Source: Sodiomyces alkalinus F11 (taxonomy: Eukaryota > Ascomycota > Sordariomycetes > Glomerellales > Plectosphaerellaceae). From it: a DNA stretch of 64,000 nt. Shown here piece by piece: positions 10,053-22,559 of the stretch. The position numbers and the translations under genes are program-made. How positions within the stretch are numbered: the first letter of the stretch is position 1; every line of letters begins with the position of its first letter. The DNA lies in assembly GCF_003711515.1 (NCBI RefSeq), contig NW_021167081.1, positions 3,342,483 to 3,406,482 of the forward strand, written 5' to 3'. The notes under the pieces were generated by a model. It was not told the DNA's origin. It was given only the letters and a program-made list of their open reading frames with translations, and did not search any database.

Positions 10053-11690
10053 GCTATCCTATCTACTTTATAGGAGTCTAACTTTAGACTATATAGTCCT
10101 TCTTAGTTAGCTATAAAGAGGAAAACCCAGGGTTCCGGGGAAAACCTTTATACTCGTCCTTAGTAAGAGTAATACTATTACGGGGCCGAGATAGCCCCGG
10201 TTCGTCTTTTCTACGTATCTAGATTATACCTTTAGGCTAATAGGTAACAGAAAGGGTAGTAGGCTATAGTTCGGGTTAGCCTAGGCCGGCCCTTAGTAAG
10301 GGGCGGGGGGCTAGAAGGGGTACCGCGGCGCCTCTGCTATATAGTGGCCGCGGTACGCCGTATCCGGCCTCCTTATATCCCCGGGGGCTATTCCTATTAT
10401 CCCTTCTGTTTAATTAATAAAAGGAAAAGGTAAGGTAAGCTTTCCTGTATCCCTTAAGGGTAGGTGCCTTTTATATCCAGCGGTAGATAGGGAGGGCGGC
10501 GCTCTGCCTATATCCGTATAGATAGTTAATAAACGATAAGGACCTTTTTCTTTTTTTACTTTTTCTTCCTATAACGTCTTAGAGCTTACTATAGGTTTTC
10601 CATTACGCTATATTTCTATTTATAACCTTATAGACCTATTATAGCAGCGTTATACTAACTAATAACGCCTTCTAGTTCTCTATATATAATTCTTTCCTAA
10701 TTCCTTAACTAATATATAATTCGTGGTTTATAGGTATCGCTGTAGTAATATAGAGTTAACTAGGTAGTGTTATAGTAACGAATATAATAATAATAATAGT
10801 AATAATAAATATAAGTGCTAGTGCTATGGTAGTACCTTCGTAGTAGTATACTAACTATTATAGATACCTCCCTATAATAACGATAATAATCGCCGCTATA
10901 AGCGTTGTATAACCCGTGTTATACCGTATATATACCTTTATAGTATTAAGGTAGTATCTTATCGTTAATATATAGTAGGTGCCGTGGCTATAGTAAACGC
11001 ATAAGGTTATATCCTAATAATATTAAAGCCTACTCTAATATACTAAGCACGGGCGCTATATACTTTTAGTATACTAATAGCCGATATTCTCATAAGGATA
11101 TAAGTGGTCCCTTTACTGCGAGGGTGCTACTAGAGTGCTAGGGCAGATAGGTCTAATAGGGTTTTAGGTCCCCCCTGCTACTAAAACTAATAGTAATATC
11201 TTATAGAAGTCTATCTAGCGTATATAACGGCTAAGGCCACCAGTAGCATAGGTATCGCTACGGTTAATAGTTCCCCTTTAGTATCTTAGTAGTGCTGTGC
11301 TAATTGTTTAGTATTTTATAGGCTATAGAGTGCCTAAAGACGGCGGCTTTATCCTCTAGACGGGCTATCTCTTAGGTGCTACTTTCTGGTCCCGGCCTCG
11401 GCGGCACCTTATCGGAGGAGTTATAGAATATATTACGCTAACTTCGGCACGTTAAGGGTATAGCGGGTATCTTATTAGATTATTATATAAGTGGCCTCGA
11501 TAAGGTCCCCTTACGGCCCCCTTACGGTACTAAGTCGGCTAACTATTTTATTCTAGGGTCTTAAGTACGTTAAGAGCGGCGTTAATACCTTTAAGAGGTG
11601 TAATAAGAAAGATAACGAGGAGTAGTCGTTTTGGTGCCGCCGGGGTCCTAGGTTATAGGGCCTCTATATAATTATAAAATAGCTATTATA
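10053..11690 (-). mobile_element. 5'-truncated LINE-B copy, minus strand
   Basis: Reverse complement of the 3' part of the plus-strand LINE-B at about 13710-15411: matches include the 3' terminus (CCGCTATCCTATC), TATACTTTTAGTATACTAATAGCC near 11070 and ACGAGGAGTAGTCGTTTT near 11618. Similarity ends at about 11690, where sequence homologous to the reverse-transcriptase part of LINE-C (from 35155) begins in the opposite orientation. No intact frame. Confidence 0.82.
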
Positions 11691-14600
11691 TCCCCCGTTA
11701 TCCTATTACCTATAGGCCTTTAGGCGTAGAGCTTCCCCCCTGTTAGAACGTCCGCCACGATATTACCGTAGCGGATATATAAGGGCGTCTTAAGAAGACT
11801 AAGCCCTACGCTATACTAGGGCTAGACGGACTCTTAGCAGGGCTCTTAAAGGGCTATAGAACCCCCCTATACTAAAGGCTAAGTATAATCTTTATAGCGT
11901 GCCTCGAAGCTAGCTATTACCCGAAGCGGTGCCGCTATACTACCGTGGTGGTACTTAGGAAAGAAGGCCGGCCGCCGGCCGACTACGGAATAGCGAAAGG
12001 GTAGCGACCGATATTACTTCTTAATATAATAGGTAAGGTCCTTAAAGGAATACTCGCTAACTATATCGCCGCTATAGCAGAGGAGTATCGGCTCCTCCTA
12101 GACGGGTAAATAAGTAACCGAATAGGGCGAAGTACCGAGATAGTAATATAAAGAGTCACGGAAGCCGTAAGGGCGAGCTGGGCCTATAGTAGCACCGCTT
12201 TAACACTGTAACTAGATATTAAAGACGCTTTCGATACCGTCCCCCACGCTTATCTTCTTAAGGTACTTAAAAGGAAAGGCTTCCCCCCCTAGCTTTCTAT
12301 ACTAATAAGCAGTTTCCTCAAAGACTGCACGGCCTAACTACTACTTAATAGCAAGATATCCTCCCCGTAGTACCTTAGGGGGGGTATCCCATAAGGCTTA
12401 CTAATATCTCCTATCCTCTTTATTCTTTATATCTTTACTCTTTACGAGGAACTAAAGGCGACTCCTAAAATAATAGTAACGGGTTTTATAGATAATACGA
12501 ATATTATCGCCTTCGGGAGAACTAAGATATAAACATAGTACCGCCTCGCCGCCGCGTAGCAAACCTGCCTAAACTAGGAAGTAATAAGCGGACTATAATT
12601 TAAACTAGCTAAGTATACTTATATCTCTTTTACGAAGTCGCGCTAACCCTTACCCACGCTACTCCCCATTAACGCTATATTAGTGCCGGTAGTAAAGGCG
12701 ATAAGGCTTTTAGGTATTTAGCTAGACTGAAAACTCGATTTCTGATAATATACTAAGGATTTAAAGAGTCGCTTCGCTACCTAAGTATATTCCCTTTTAA
12801 GGCTTAGCGCAGTAGTGTAGGGGTATAGCTTTAGAAACATCAGGCGGTTATACCTTATAGTAATTAGACCGGTAATAGCGTACTATACTTTAGCTGTTTA
12901 TAGGATTAGAGTAGGCCCCCGATACGGCCCTATAGCGGCGCTTATAGCGGTGTAGAACCGGTATCTTAGACTAATAGCAGGAGCCTATAAGGCTATATCT
13001 ATTAGGGACCTCGAAAAGGAGACTTTTATCCCCCCCTTAACCTATACCTCTTAAGCCTTAGCGCCCGGAAGATCCTCCGGATCTAGAAAAAGGGTATTAA
13101 AGATAAGATACTAGCTAGGATATCCGCCGCCATAAGAGCACTCGCGGCACCGAATCGGCACTATAAGATATATATAGCCCTCGCGTAGATTACCAAACTA
13201 TCCGCCCTAATAACCTAAGCGGGGGCCTCGCCCCCGAGGAAAGCCCTTATAAAGGTATAGGGTAGAACTTAGACGGAGGTTCAGCGGCCCTATCTATACG
13301 CTATAACGGCGCTAAGCCGCCCCCTAATACGATAAACCCCCCGAAAGTAAAAAGGACTCCTGAAGCTATAAAGCTCCGTACTTACCTAAATTAGATTAGA
13401 AAAACTAGCCCTATAAGCGTTCCTAGCTAAGGCGACGGTACCGGGATTCTTATTGGTATAGTGCCCCTACGGTAATAGAGGGGCAGAGATAGCAGAGTAC
13501 GTGGTGCTCTAATACCAGGATATAATTCAGGAGGAGCGTAAGAACCTTTTCGGTGCTATAGGGAGACCGCTCACGACTAGAGGCGATTTATATAATATAC
13601 TAGAACACGATACTAAAACCGGGATAATAGCTAAGTAATTCCTATAACGGAAGAGGCTTACCGATTTCGGGCTCGCCCTCTAAGGCACGGACGCCTACGA
13701 GAACGCGGTAGCACTATAGCGGAGCTGGAGAACACGATAACTAGTTTAGGATTATATAGGGGCCCTATAAGCCGGGACCCCGGTAGCACTAAAACGACTA
13801 CTCCTCGTTATTTATTTCCTTATTACCCGTCTAGGGGGTGCTAACACCGTTCTTAACGTACTTAAGACCCTAGAATGAAATAGTTAGCCGACTTAGTACC
13901 GTATAGGAGTTATAAGAGGACAATATCGAGGCTATTTATATAATAATCTAACAGGATACCCGCTATACCCTTAACACACCGAAGCTGGTATAATATATCC
14001 TATAGCTCTTCTAATAAGGTACCGTCGCGACCGCGACCAGAAGGCAGCGCCCGAGAGATAGCCCGTCTAAAAGACAAAGCCGCTATCTTTACGCGCTCTT
14101 TAGCCTATAAAATACTAAACTATTAGCACGGCACTACTAAAACACCGAAGGGGGACTACTAACTGTAACTATACCTACTCTACCGGCGGCCTTAGCCGTT
14201 ATATACACCGTATAGACCTCTATAAGACGTTATTACTGCTTTTTAGTACCGGGGGGACGTAAAGACCTATTAGACCTATACGCCCCGGCTCCCTAGCGGC
14301 GCCCTAGCAGCAGAGAGATAACTTATATTCTTATAAGGATAACGGCTATTAGTATACTAAAAGTATACGGCACCTATACCTGTAGTGTTAGAATAGGCTT
14401 CGACGTTATTAGGGTATAACCCTAAGCGCTTACTATATCGTAAGTATCTATTATATATTAACCGATATAATACTACTCCGATACTGTAAGGGTATATATA
14501 CGGTATAACACGGGTTATACCGCGTATATAGCGGCGATTATTATTAGTATTAGTGCGAGGAGGTATTTACGGTAATTAGTATACCACCACCACCACTAAG

Positions 14601-15411
14601 GTACTACTACGCCACTAAGGCACTTATAGTTACGATTATTAGTATTATTATTAATATTAATAATTATTACTACGGTACTACGTAGTTAACCCCACGCTAC
14701 CGTAGCGCCACCTATAAACCACGAACTATATACTAATTAAGAAATCGGAAATAGGAAAGAAAATTATAAATAGAGAACCAGAAGGTTATAAGTTAGTATA
14801 ACACCGCGACGGCAGGCCTATAAGGCTATAAGCGGGAACGTAGTGCGAGGAAAAATCTATAATAAGCTCTAAGGCGTTATAGGAAGAAAAGAGGAAAAGG
14901 AAAAGGTCCTTATCGTTTATTAACTATCTATACGGATATAGCCGGAGCCCTGCCCTCCTTACCTACCGCCGCATATAAAAGGCACCTACCCCCCAAGGGA
15001 GGCAGGAACGCCTGCCTTAAACTTTGTTTTCTTATTAATGAAATAGAAGGAATAATAGAAATGGCCCCCGGGGATATAAGGAGGCCGGATATAGCGTACT
15101 ACGGCTATTATATATTGGAGGCGCCGCGCCACTCCTATAGCCCCCCGTCTCCTTACCAGGGCCGGCCTAGGCTAACCCGAACTATAGCCTACTACCCTTC
15201 CCGTTAGCCAGTAGCCTAGAGGTATAATCTAGATACGTAGAAGAGATAAACCAGGGCTATATCGGCCCTGTAGTGGTACTACTCTAATAAAGGTCGAGTA
15301 TAGAGGTTTTCCCCGGAACCCCGGGGGTTTTCCTCTTTATAGCTAACCGAGAAAGACTATATAGTCTAAATTAGACTCCTATAGATTTAATAGGACAGCG
15401 GAGTAATAATA
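11691..15411 (+). pseudogene. LINE-B ORF2 relic (reverse transcriptase) and 3' UTR
   Basis: Non-LTR reverse transcriptase on the plus strand. RT motif 3 reads LDIKDAFDTVPHAYLLKVLK near 12212-12270; a block encoding GGIP-GLLISPILFILYIFTL follows near 12375-12435; the active-site box GFIDNTNIIAF lies at about 12482-12514, where the FxDD pair has become DN. Homologous to 35000-36750, so LINE-B and LINE-C are one family. It starts abruptly at the RT N-terminal side, so it is 5'-truncated and lacks ORF1 and endonuclease. Stops are TAG/TAA throughout. The 3' UTR runs from about 14300 to the GGACAGCGGAG terminus at 15411. Confidence 0.85.
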
Positions 15412-15432
15412 ATAATAATAATAATAATAATA
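15412..15432 (+). repeat. (TAA)7 tail of LINE-B
   Basis: Seven TAA units immediately after the LINE-B 3' terminus, before Gypsy-B sequence TACGCTACTAATTAG. The tail type groups this element with LINEs that end in short tandem repeats rather than poly(A). Confidence 0.75.
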
Positions 15433-16920
15433 CGCTACTAATTAGACTAATCGCTATTACCCGCTTGGTAAGATATAACTAATTATAACTCCCCTTATCC
15501 TGTTTTATACTATCGCTATAGACTTTAGTATTAGGCTACCCGAGGTGCCCTTAGCCGGCTCTTGCTAGTGAAAGGAGGGGTTCCTTTTATTTAACTCCCT
15601 CCTTATAGTAATAGATACGTTTACGAAGGCTACTCTTCTTATCACTAGCTATAGCACCTATATAGTAGAGGATTAGGCTTATATCCTCTTTTAATTCCTC
15701 AAGCTTAGAGACTAGGGTATCCTTGGAGGTATTATCTCGGATTATAACCCTAAGTTTCTATTAGCCTTCTAGATAGTATTTTAGAAAAAAGCTAGTATAC
15801 TACTTAGGTTCTTAATAGCGTAGTACTAGTAAATAGATAGACTATTAGAATAGAGAAACGAAACGGTTAATATCGTTATTCGTATATTCCTCGCTATTTA
15901 TCCGGGTATCTTATTGAAAAAGGCTATTATTGTCTTATAGTTTACCTAAATAACGGCTTTGGCAAAGTCCTAAGCTACTCGCTAAATAAACTACTATATA
16001 GTCCCTAAACTAATAGCCCCCTTCATATAATCGGAGATACTAACCTATAGTTCTCCCGAGAACTATTTTAGGAAAACTCTAAAGTATTTATTACCCTAGC
16101 CTAAATATATATAAAACGACTATACGATACGAAATAGCGTAGTATTCGGTTTACCCCAGGGGATTTCATATTCGTAAAGCTTAGCTAAGGATACTTATTA
16201 CCCGGTAAGCCGTCTACTACACTCGGTTAGCAGCGAATAGGCCCGTTTAAGGTTAAAGAGTAGGTCTTACCTTTAATATATAGTTTAGATCTACATGTTA
16301 CGTTTAATATCTACACCGTTATTAGTATTTCGTACCTTTAACTAGCTAAGAAACCGGGCTTAGACCCGTTCCCGGGCTAGGAAGTCGATAGCGGTCCTAT
16401 TCGCCCTAGCGACCTGGATAATAACGGGTATAAATAGCAAGACCTATATAAGTATTATACGATTAATACTATCCTACATAAAAGAGTTACTCGAAAAGGC
16501 TAGGGTAAGCCCCGTACCGAGTATCTAATTTAATAGAAGAGATAGCTTAGTTAATAGCGTATATGGATACCGAAGCAGGCGATAGATATACCGGAAATAT
16601 TTAAAGCCTTTAAAGCACGATAAAGAGCCTTAGAAACACTACGAGCCACGGCGAAGGGAATAACGCCGTATAAAACCCTTAAGCCACCAGACGTTAAAGG
16701 AATAGACAGGTTAAAGAATATATAGGGCAAAGAACCTTTAAGGCGCTCCGGTATAGCCTTATAGCCTTATCAGGTATCGAATAAGAAACCCGAGTCACCT
16801 AAGGTAACTACGCCCTATTTATATATAGCGAATAGCTTTAAACTCGGGTAAGGGAAGATATAAGGGTTATTATCTAATCTCTAAATAGTAGGCACGCGAA
16901 AGAATAATAGAGCGGAATAA
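15433..16920 (+). pseudogene. Gypsy-B (chromovirus) integrase and chromodomain relic
   Basis: Ty3/Gypsy integrase core on the plus strand: TIAIDFSIRLPEVP near 15510, then IVIDTFTKATLLI near 15610, VEDWAYILF near 15665 and GGIISDYNPKFLLAF near 15725 match the family patterns DF-x-LP, V-V-VDRFTK and SDRDPKFLS. After the integrase C-terminal region, a chromodomain-like segment TILHKRVTRKG...RTEYLI...RIW near 16465-16570 matches the pattern EYLVKWKGY-x-TWEP with Trp codons turned into stops. Chromodomains of this kind tether integration to H3K9-methylated chromatin. The upstream half of pol is missing, cut off by the LINE-B insertion. A minus-strand relative lies at 47125-48150. Confidence 0.82.
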
Positions 16921-17189
16921 TAAAAATAATATAAACCGCGATATTCCGCTAAATTCGCCTATCCACCTAACCGATTATAGAAATTCTTTTATATATTAAT
17001 ATTCTGATTAGACGTCCCCTATCCTTCGCTACTATAAATAAGTGTAGTAATATTATATTCCCTAGCTCCTCTTATACTAGATTAATCTAGGCTTACCGCT
17101 CGTATATTCCACTTTATTCTCTCGTAGTATTACGTGTATACCCATTTTTTCTCTCTATCTTATATAACGCCCTAAACTAGTCCCCGCTT
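16921..17189. other. Gene-free stretch
   Basis: RIP-mutated sequence between the Gypsy-B relic and the next coding relic. It may include a Gypsy-B 3' end or LTR, but no repeated LTR sequence could be matched in the window. Confidence 0.35.
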
Positions 17190-18070
17190 ACTTATATTAA
17201 GCCTCCTATTATAGTATATCGTTAAATACCTAATAGATATCTATAAGGCCAATTATTACGAATTCTAGCAAGAATTCTAGTAATACTTCCGTAAAAGAAA
17301 ATCGGGTAAGGGGCTTATATTTAACGGTTACTTTAAGGCCCTCAAGTTATTTAGTAGTAAGAACTATATTATTATACGGCTACAGTCTACTAGTTTAGTA
17401 TTTAAATAGTAGTGCCGTGATAATAAGAGTATAGTCGTAAGGTATTATTAGTAAGCTATTAGGGCCGGGTATAACAACCCCCTTAACCGCCGCCTCCAAC
17501 GTATTATATTCCCCCTAGTAGATAAGGCAGAAGATATAGTCTTAGTTAACGTTATGTAGCAGCTCATCGCCTTATACCCCTAGCCGTAGTTCCTGCTAGA
17601 AAATAATATCGATATCGCTAACTAGCCCTAGTACTCTTTAATATTCGAGTAATACCTCGCTATATATTATTATAATACCCCTAAAGCCTCTAATAGCTGA
17701 TTCCTTCTAAACCGCCCCTCCTATCGCTGTTTAGATACTACTATTACCCTAACGGGCTCCTCTTTACCACGGACTAGTATTACTACGGCCACGGATATAC
17801 CAGCTAGGGCTAACACGCTATCGCTATAGCTATAAGTCTTAGTAGTCTCTGCCTATATTGTATAGATAGGTTATAAGCTCGCGTCGCTAAGTATTAAGCT
17901 TAAAAACTTAGTAAACCGTTGATAAAGTAATAAAATTAGCGGAGCGGACTTCCTCGATAAACCGGCCGATTACTCGGCTAATATTAATTACTGCGTTGCC
18001 GAGGTAAAGATCTTCCTATTGTTATTATAGGCTATACCCGTGCTAGTTATCTAAAGCCTGGTAAATATTC
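17190..18070 (+). pseudogene. Unrecognised RIP-broken coding relic, possibly gag-like
   Basis: A plus-strand frame can be followed for about 290 codons in which every stop is TAG or TAA, the pattern of a real coding frame hit by RIP. Readable parts include VKYLIDIYKANYYEF, KSGKGLIFNGYFKALKLF, LNRRLQRIIFPLVDKAEDIV and DFLDKPADYSANINYCVAEV. It is helix-rich in look, without a zinc knuckle, protease or polymerase motif. The size and its place beside Gypsy-B make a gag protein possible, but I do not recognise the family. Confidence 0.4.
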
Positions 18071-18350
18071 TAGACGGTTTACGTTTAGGTGTGTGTGTGT
18101 GTATCTATTTAACGCCTTGGCAGTCTCCGGTGAATACTGGTACCACGCCCCCTATTAGAGCATTAGGCGGTGCGGTTTCTATATATATATACCCAGACTA
18201 TACAGTGTTAAGCGCCTAACTCTATAACCTTTCTCCACTAAACACGATAAAAACCGCACTATACTATCTAGGACAGTGTATAAGAGTAAAATAGCAACTA
18301 AATAAAATAATAGATAAAATACTAAAGAGACCTTACGTTACGCTATATAC
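18071..18350. other. Gene-free stretch with short GT and TA runs
   Basis: Holds GTGTGTGTGTGT at about 18090 and a TA run near 18180. Parts are weakly RIP-mutated (CAGTCTCCGGTGAATACTGG). No feature recognised; it may contain the 3' UTR of LINE-A, which lies to the right on the minus strand. Confidence 0.35.
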
Positions 18351-21300
18351 CCTCGGGGGCCTTTATACTAATCTTCTTACTCTATCTGGTACCGGGCTAA
18401 TTCCCGGCGCTAGATAGCGCCCCTCCCCCTAGAGGGTAATAAGCAGATCCTGTTAAGAAAGCCCGTTATGTTATTAAGGGCGGCGAATACCGCCCCGTTC
18501 GTAAGGATCTCCGTAAGGGTCTCCTATAGGTTATAGCGACGGGTCCTCTACCCGTCTTTAGTATAGTGCTATAGTTAGGGTAACTATATATAGGAGCTCT
18601 TAACCTTATAGCAGTAAGCGAAGTGCTCTTTTATCTTCTTATATCCGTAGTTATAGTCGGCCACGTAGTTATCGTGGTGGAAACGTTAATAATAGTTATC
18701 GAAGTCTCTATACCTTGTCCGTGCTTATAGGAGGCGTATAAGAACCCTGTGTAGTAGGCTTAGTTCCGTAGGCTCGCGCCTGCTAAACCCTAGCCTCGCC
18801 TAAAGCGGGGTATCGTATCCACGGGGGCGGTTCTTTACGTGCTATTTACGAAGCCTTAACGGGTAATATTCTATAGCGATTACCTTTACTCCGGCCTAGG
18901 TCGGCCTCATATTCTCTAGTAGTATCCTATATATACTTTCTATAATATATAACTCGTCCGCTCTTTTATTACCCGGTATCCCTATATACCCCGGGCTTTA
19001 GCGGATTTCGGTCGAGTTAATAGCCGTAAGGCGCTATTACTATAGAAATTTATACCTCGATAAGCGCGGGGCGGTCCTTGCTAGCGCCTAGAGAATAGCT
19101 TAATTATTAATATAATACGTTATATCGCCCGTGTTAGGAAGTCGTAAAGCTACTACTAGGCCTTTAGTTATACCCGTTACTTCCCTATTAAATATTATCG
19201 CCTAGTACAGGTATCCGCGACCGGAGGTAATCTCTTTACTATCCCGCTAGATAAAGTAGGCCTAGGTTATATCCTAGCCCTTCTATAGCCTAGTAGAGTA
19301 TACTAGGGTATAGTCTTGTAGGAGGGTTCGCGTCTAATCTATAAACGCCTTTACTACTTTTTCCTTAGATCGGCTATTAAATAGTACCTTATCCCGGTAT
19401 CGTCTCCTAGTAAATCGGGGCGGTATTAGAGGGTGCCTTACTAGCTTAGTATATATAGGCTCCTTAGTCCGTAGTATCCATGACTTCTATATAGGTGCCT
19501 TAGGTTTCCGGGCGTCGCTGCAAGTAAGTAGTATTATTAACTATACTATAGGGTAGTCCTTATTAAGGCTAGCGATCCTAATCGTGTACCTTTATTATAG
19601 GTATTCGGCGTGCTCCTCCGCGGAGGGTATACCGGATTCTCGGTATAGGACGGGTATAGGAACGGTTTTCTATATTAGAAGAATCGCTCTAATTATAGTT
19701 ATCTATACTCTAGTTATCGTTCTAGTCCTCGGGAGGTGCCCGGATAGGGACCGGCACCACTTCTTACTAATTATATTAGTACGGCCCTAGGCTAAAGCTC
19801 TACGTCCTTCCTACTATAACTCCGTAATATAGTATATAACGGTTAGTACGTAGGCTAGTATAGCCCTATATAGTAGAGCGGGGTTTAATCTAAAGGAGGC
19901 TCCCGCGAGACCTTGGACATAGTTAGCGATCTTAAGGCCCTTTTTAGCCTACGTCTTAACGTGGTTAGAGAACTCGAGTCATTTATCTATATATATACTA
20001 AGCTATCTTATCGGTACTAGTCGTCGCTAGCCTAGATAGTTAACGGTATACACTACCGTGATATCGTAGTTATATCAGGGCACTAATACGCTAAGGAACT
20101 AGGGGGTTTTCTAATAGGAGAAGAACTAGGCCTCGGCCTTCTTATAGTCTAATTCTACCCCGTTATCCTAATACTATTAGAGTTATTATTCTAGTATCTT
20201 AGTAGCCGTTTGTATTACCTTATCGGCGTCTATATACGCGGCGACGATATATAAGTTATCTATATAACTAAAGCGGTTCCTCTTATTAGGTAGATTATAT
20301 ATATCTACGATACTAAAGGTATACCTAATTAAGGAGGCTAGAGACTCTTATAGTAGTTCTATAGGGTCTAGCGGCGTATATTCGTATGGGTATAAAGCGG
20401 TAAAGATTACTCGAGCGCTCCTCTTAGATATAAAGCTCTACTACTATCTAATTATAGGGGCGTCCTACCCTTATTTCCGGAATCTATACTTAAACTATCC
20501 GTGCAGGACAGTTCAACGCTCCCTTTATCTCGTTCATCACGGTAATAACCTACTTCCCCTACGCTAGCTAAGACTCGATTTTATATATAAGGACCGTGGC
20601 TAGGTTAATCGTCGACCGGCCTAACAGCGCCCCGATATACGAGGGGTTTAGGATTCTAGCGGCTATAGTATAGTAGGCTATCCTCCTTATAATAATATAT
20701 TCTAGGCCTTTACCTAGTACGCTTAGAAGTTAGATTAGCCTATAGCCTGCTACCATGCTAGTATCTTTCCTAGTTTATCGATTATAACTATATCTCCCTT
20801 ACGGAAAGGGCATGGGTAGTATCCCGCGACTTAGCAGGCTTTAAAGAGTTTTATAATCTCTTCTTCGATATCCTACTAAACTAGCTAAAGGAGGGGGACG
20901 CTAACGCTATCGCCGCCGGGTACCGTAGTCCCTATATTAACTATATAATACCTTGTTTTACCCCTCCGGATAGGGCCGTTATTCGGGATACGTCTTATGC
21001 TTAGTGGCTTTATCGGCTAAATCTAAGGGTCTTCTAGGTTAGCCACCTTAGGTTTCCGGGCTAGCTTTATTTTCCTTAGTAGCTCGCCCTTTTAAGCGTC
21101 CTCGAAGAAGCTATATCCGTTATAAAAGATAGAGGGGCGGATAATCTATCCCTAAGCTTATACTAGCCGATAATATTATATAGCTCCTCGGCGTCCTTTA
21201 CCCCTTCTATCCTCTTATTCTAATAATCCCTGCTTACCCGTTTCACGGTCTTCCGGAAGGTGTCTTATACTTTGGTATTAATAGGGTTATAATATCTACG

Positions 21301-22260
21301 GCGGATAGCTTTGTAATAGGCCTATCTATATTCGTTATTCTACTATAGTTTCCTATTATTAGTAAGCCCGCGGTATCGTGTCCCGAATCGGCGAAGGGGC
21401 CCGATAATAATATCGATTAGTTATTATACCTACTAATTAAGGGAGTCCGGGTCTTTATTCGGAGATTATCTAAGGAGTTTTAGGTTATCTACGACTTCCC
21501 GCCTTATTACGGCCTTCTTCTCCTTTTCCTCGGGGAGTCTAAAACGGCCCGGTCTAATAGTATTATTCGATAAGGCGATATATACGGTGCTGTTCCTGCT
21601 AGCTAGGAGGTAGTAATAAGCCGGTACTCCGGCTCCTCGTATAACCCTTATATCGGTAAGGGGTGCCGTGGAGAAGGTTCGGTCGATAACAGTATATACG
21701 CCGCCGCGGCTATATATTTTCGCCCCGGGGGTATCATAAAGAGTAAGTCCGTAATAGGCTATCCACGACACGATATTATCCCCCTTACCGGTTATCTAAG
21801 GAACGTCTAGCTCCTAGTCCTTATACCGTATATTAATATCTTCCCCGATTATAGTATTAGGAGGCGGGGACTATTAAGACTCCACTAAGGAGTCCTATAT
21901 ATGCTCGTCCTTCGATAACCCTTAGTAGATATTTAGTAAGTATATACTATTTACTCGAATTAGAAGAAGGTCTCTGGATCTGGGCACTAATAATTCTAGT
22001 TACTACGAGTTAAGTTTATTCTTCACGTGGATAGTAACCCGGGGTTTATCCCCCGGGTTAGGCTAGCTATATATCGGTGAGTATTTCTTATAACTAGACA
22101 GGTTCGGTAGAGACCTAACCCTTAAGTCCCCTTTTAGGGGTTCCTAGTATATTAGCACGTCTAGTTTATATTCCTAGGCGATTACTAGCGCTACGTTAAG
22201 CAGGCTTCGGTTCTTATCTACGTTCTACTTTTTCAAGATTGCGGACAAGTAGAAGGGACG
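18351..22260 (-). pseudogene. LINE-A ORF2 relic: endonuclease and reverse transcriptase
   Basis: Minus-strand non-LTR pol. The N-terminal endonuclease begins near 22260 (NVDKNRSLLNVALVIA, then EYKLDVLI and EPLKG) and reaches a partly stop-free part at 21771-21466 containing SRGGVYTVIDRTFS and GAGVPAYYYLLASR, the counterpart of the family's SDHYLL catalytic block. Reverse transcriptase follows: SLLSVLGKGLEYIIIRRIA near 20690, VITVMNEIKGAFN near 20510-20545 (family pattern D-x-KGAFD) and the box FSYIDNLYIVAAYIDADKV near 20225-20273, where YxDD has become YIDN. Domain order and motifs match Tad/I-type fungal LINEs. Stops are TAG/TAA. ORF1 lies upstream at 22560-24540. Confidence 0.85.
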
Positions 22261-22545
22261 GAATTCACGAAAAGCGGTGGAAAAATACATAGGTAATAAT
22301 AGGATTATAAGATAGGATTTCTGCGCGCGTATAGATTATGTAAAAGCGATAAAGAAGAAGAATAAATGAAGGAGAACCCGAACCGAGGTAACGGGTTAAT
22401 ATCCTTTATTCTTTCCTTCTTTATAAAAGAATCGAGATCGTAATAATAACGTAATCCTTTATTTAGGCTTACGGAGAAGATATCCTTTATTCGAGTACGA
22501 AGGTACTCGAAGGATATTATTAGTCATATCAACACTACTAAACGT
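22215..22545 (-). repeat. Spacer repeat between LINE-A ORF1 and ORF2
   Basis: On the minus strand starts near TGTTGATATGACTAATAA and runs to GCAATCTTGAAAAAG just before the endonuclease frame. A second copy lies at 5947-6249. The T-G start resembles an LTR end, but similarity with the other copy continues past any CA end, so an LTR is not supported. Confidence 0.55.
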
Positions 22546-22559
22546 AGCTAAGATCCTTC

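Noticed and set aside
10053..15411. A single large transposon with 1.6-kb terminal inverted repeats.
   Set aside because: Each arm ends in its own TAA-type tail and matches the 3' UTR of a LINE; two opposite insertions explain it.
22215..22545. An LTR (TGTTGATATGAC...CGCA).
   Set aside because: Similarity with the second copy continues beyond the proposed CA end and no target duplication is present.
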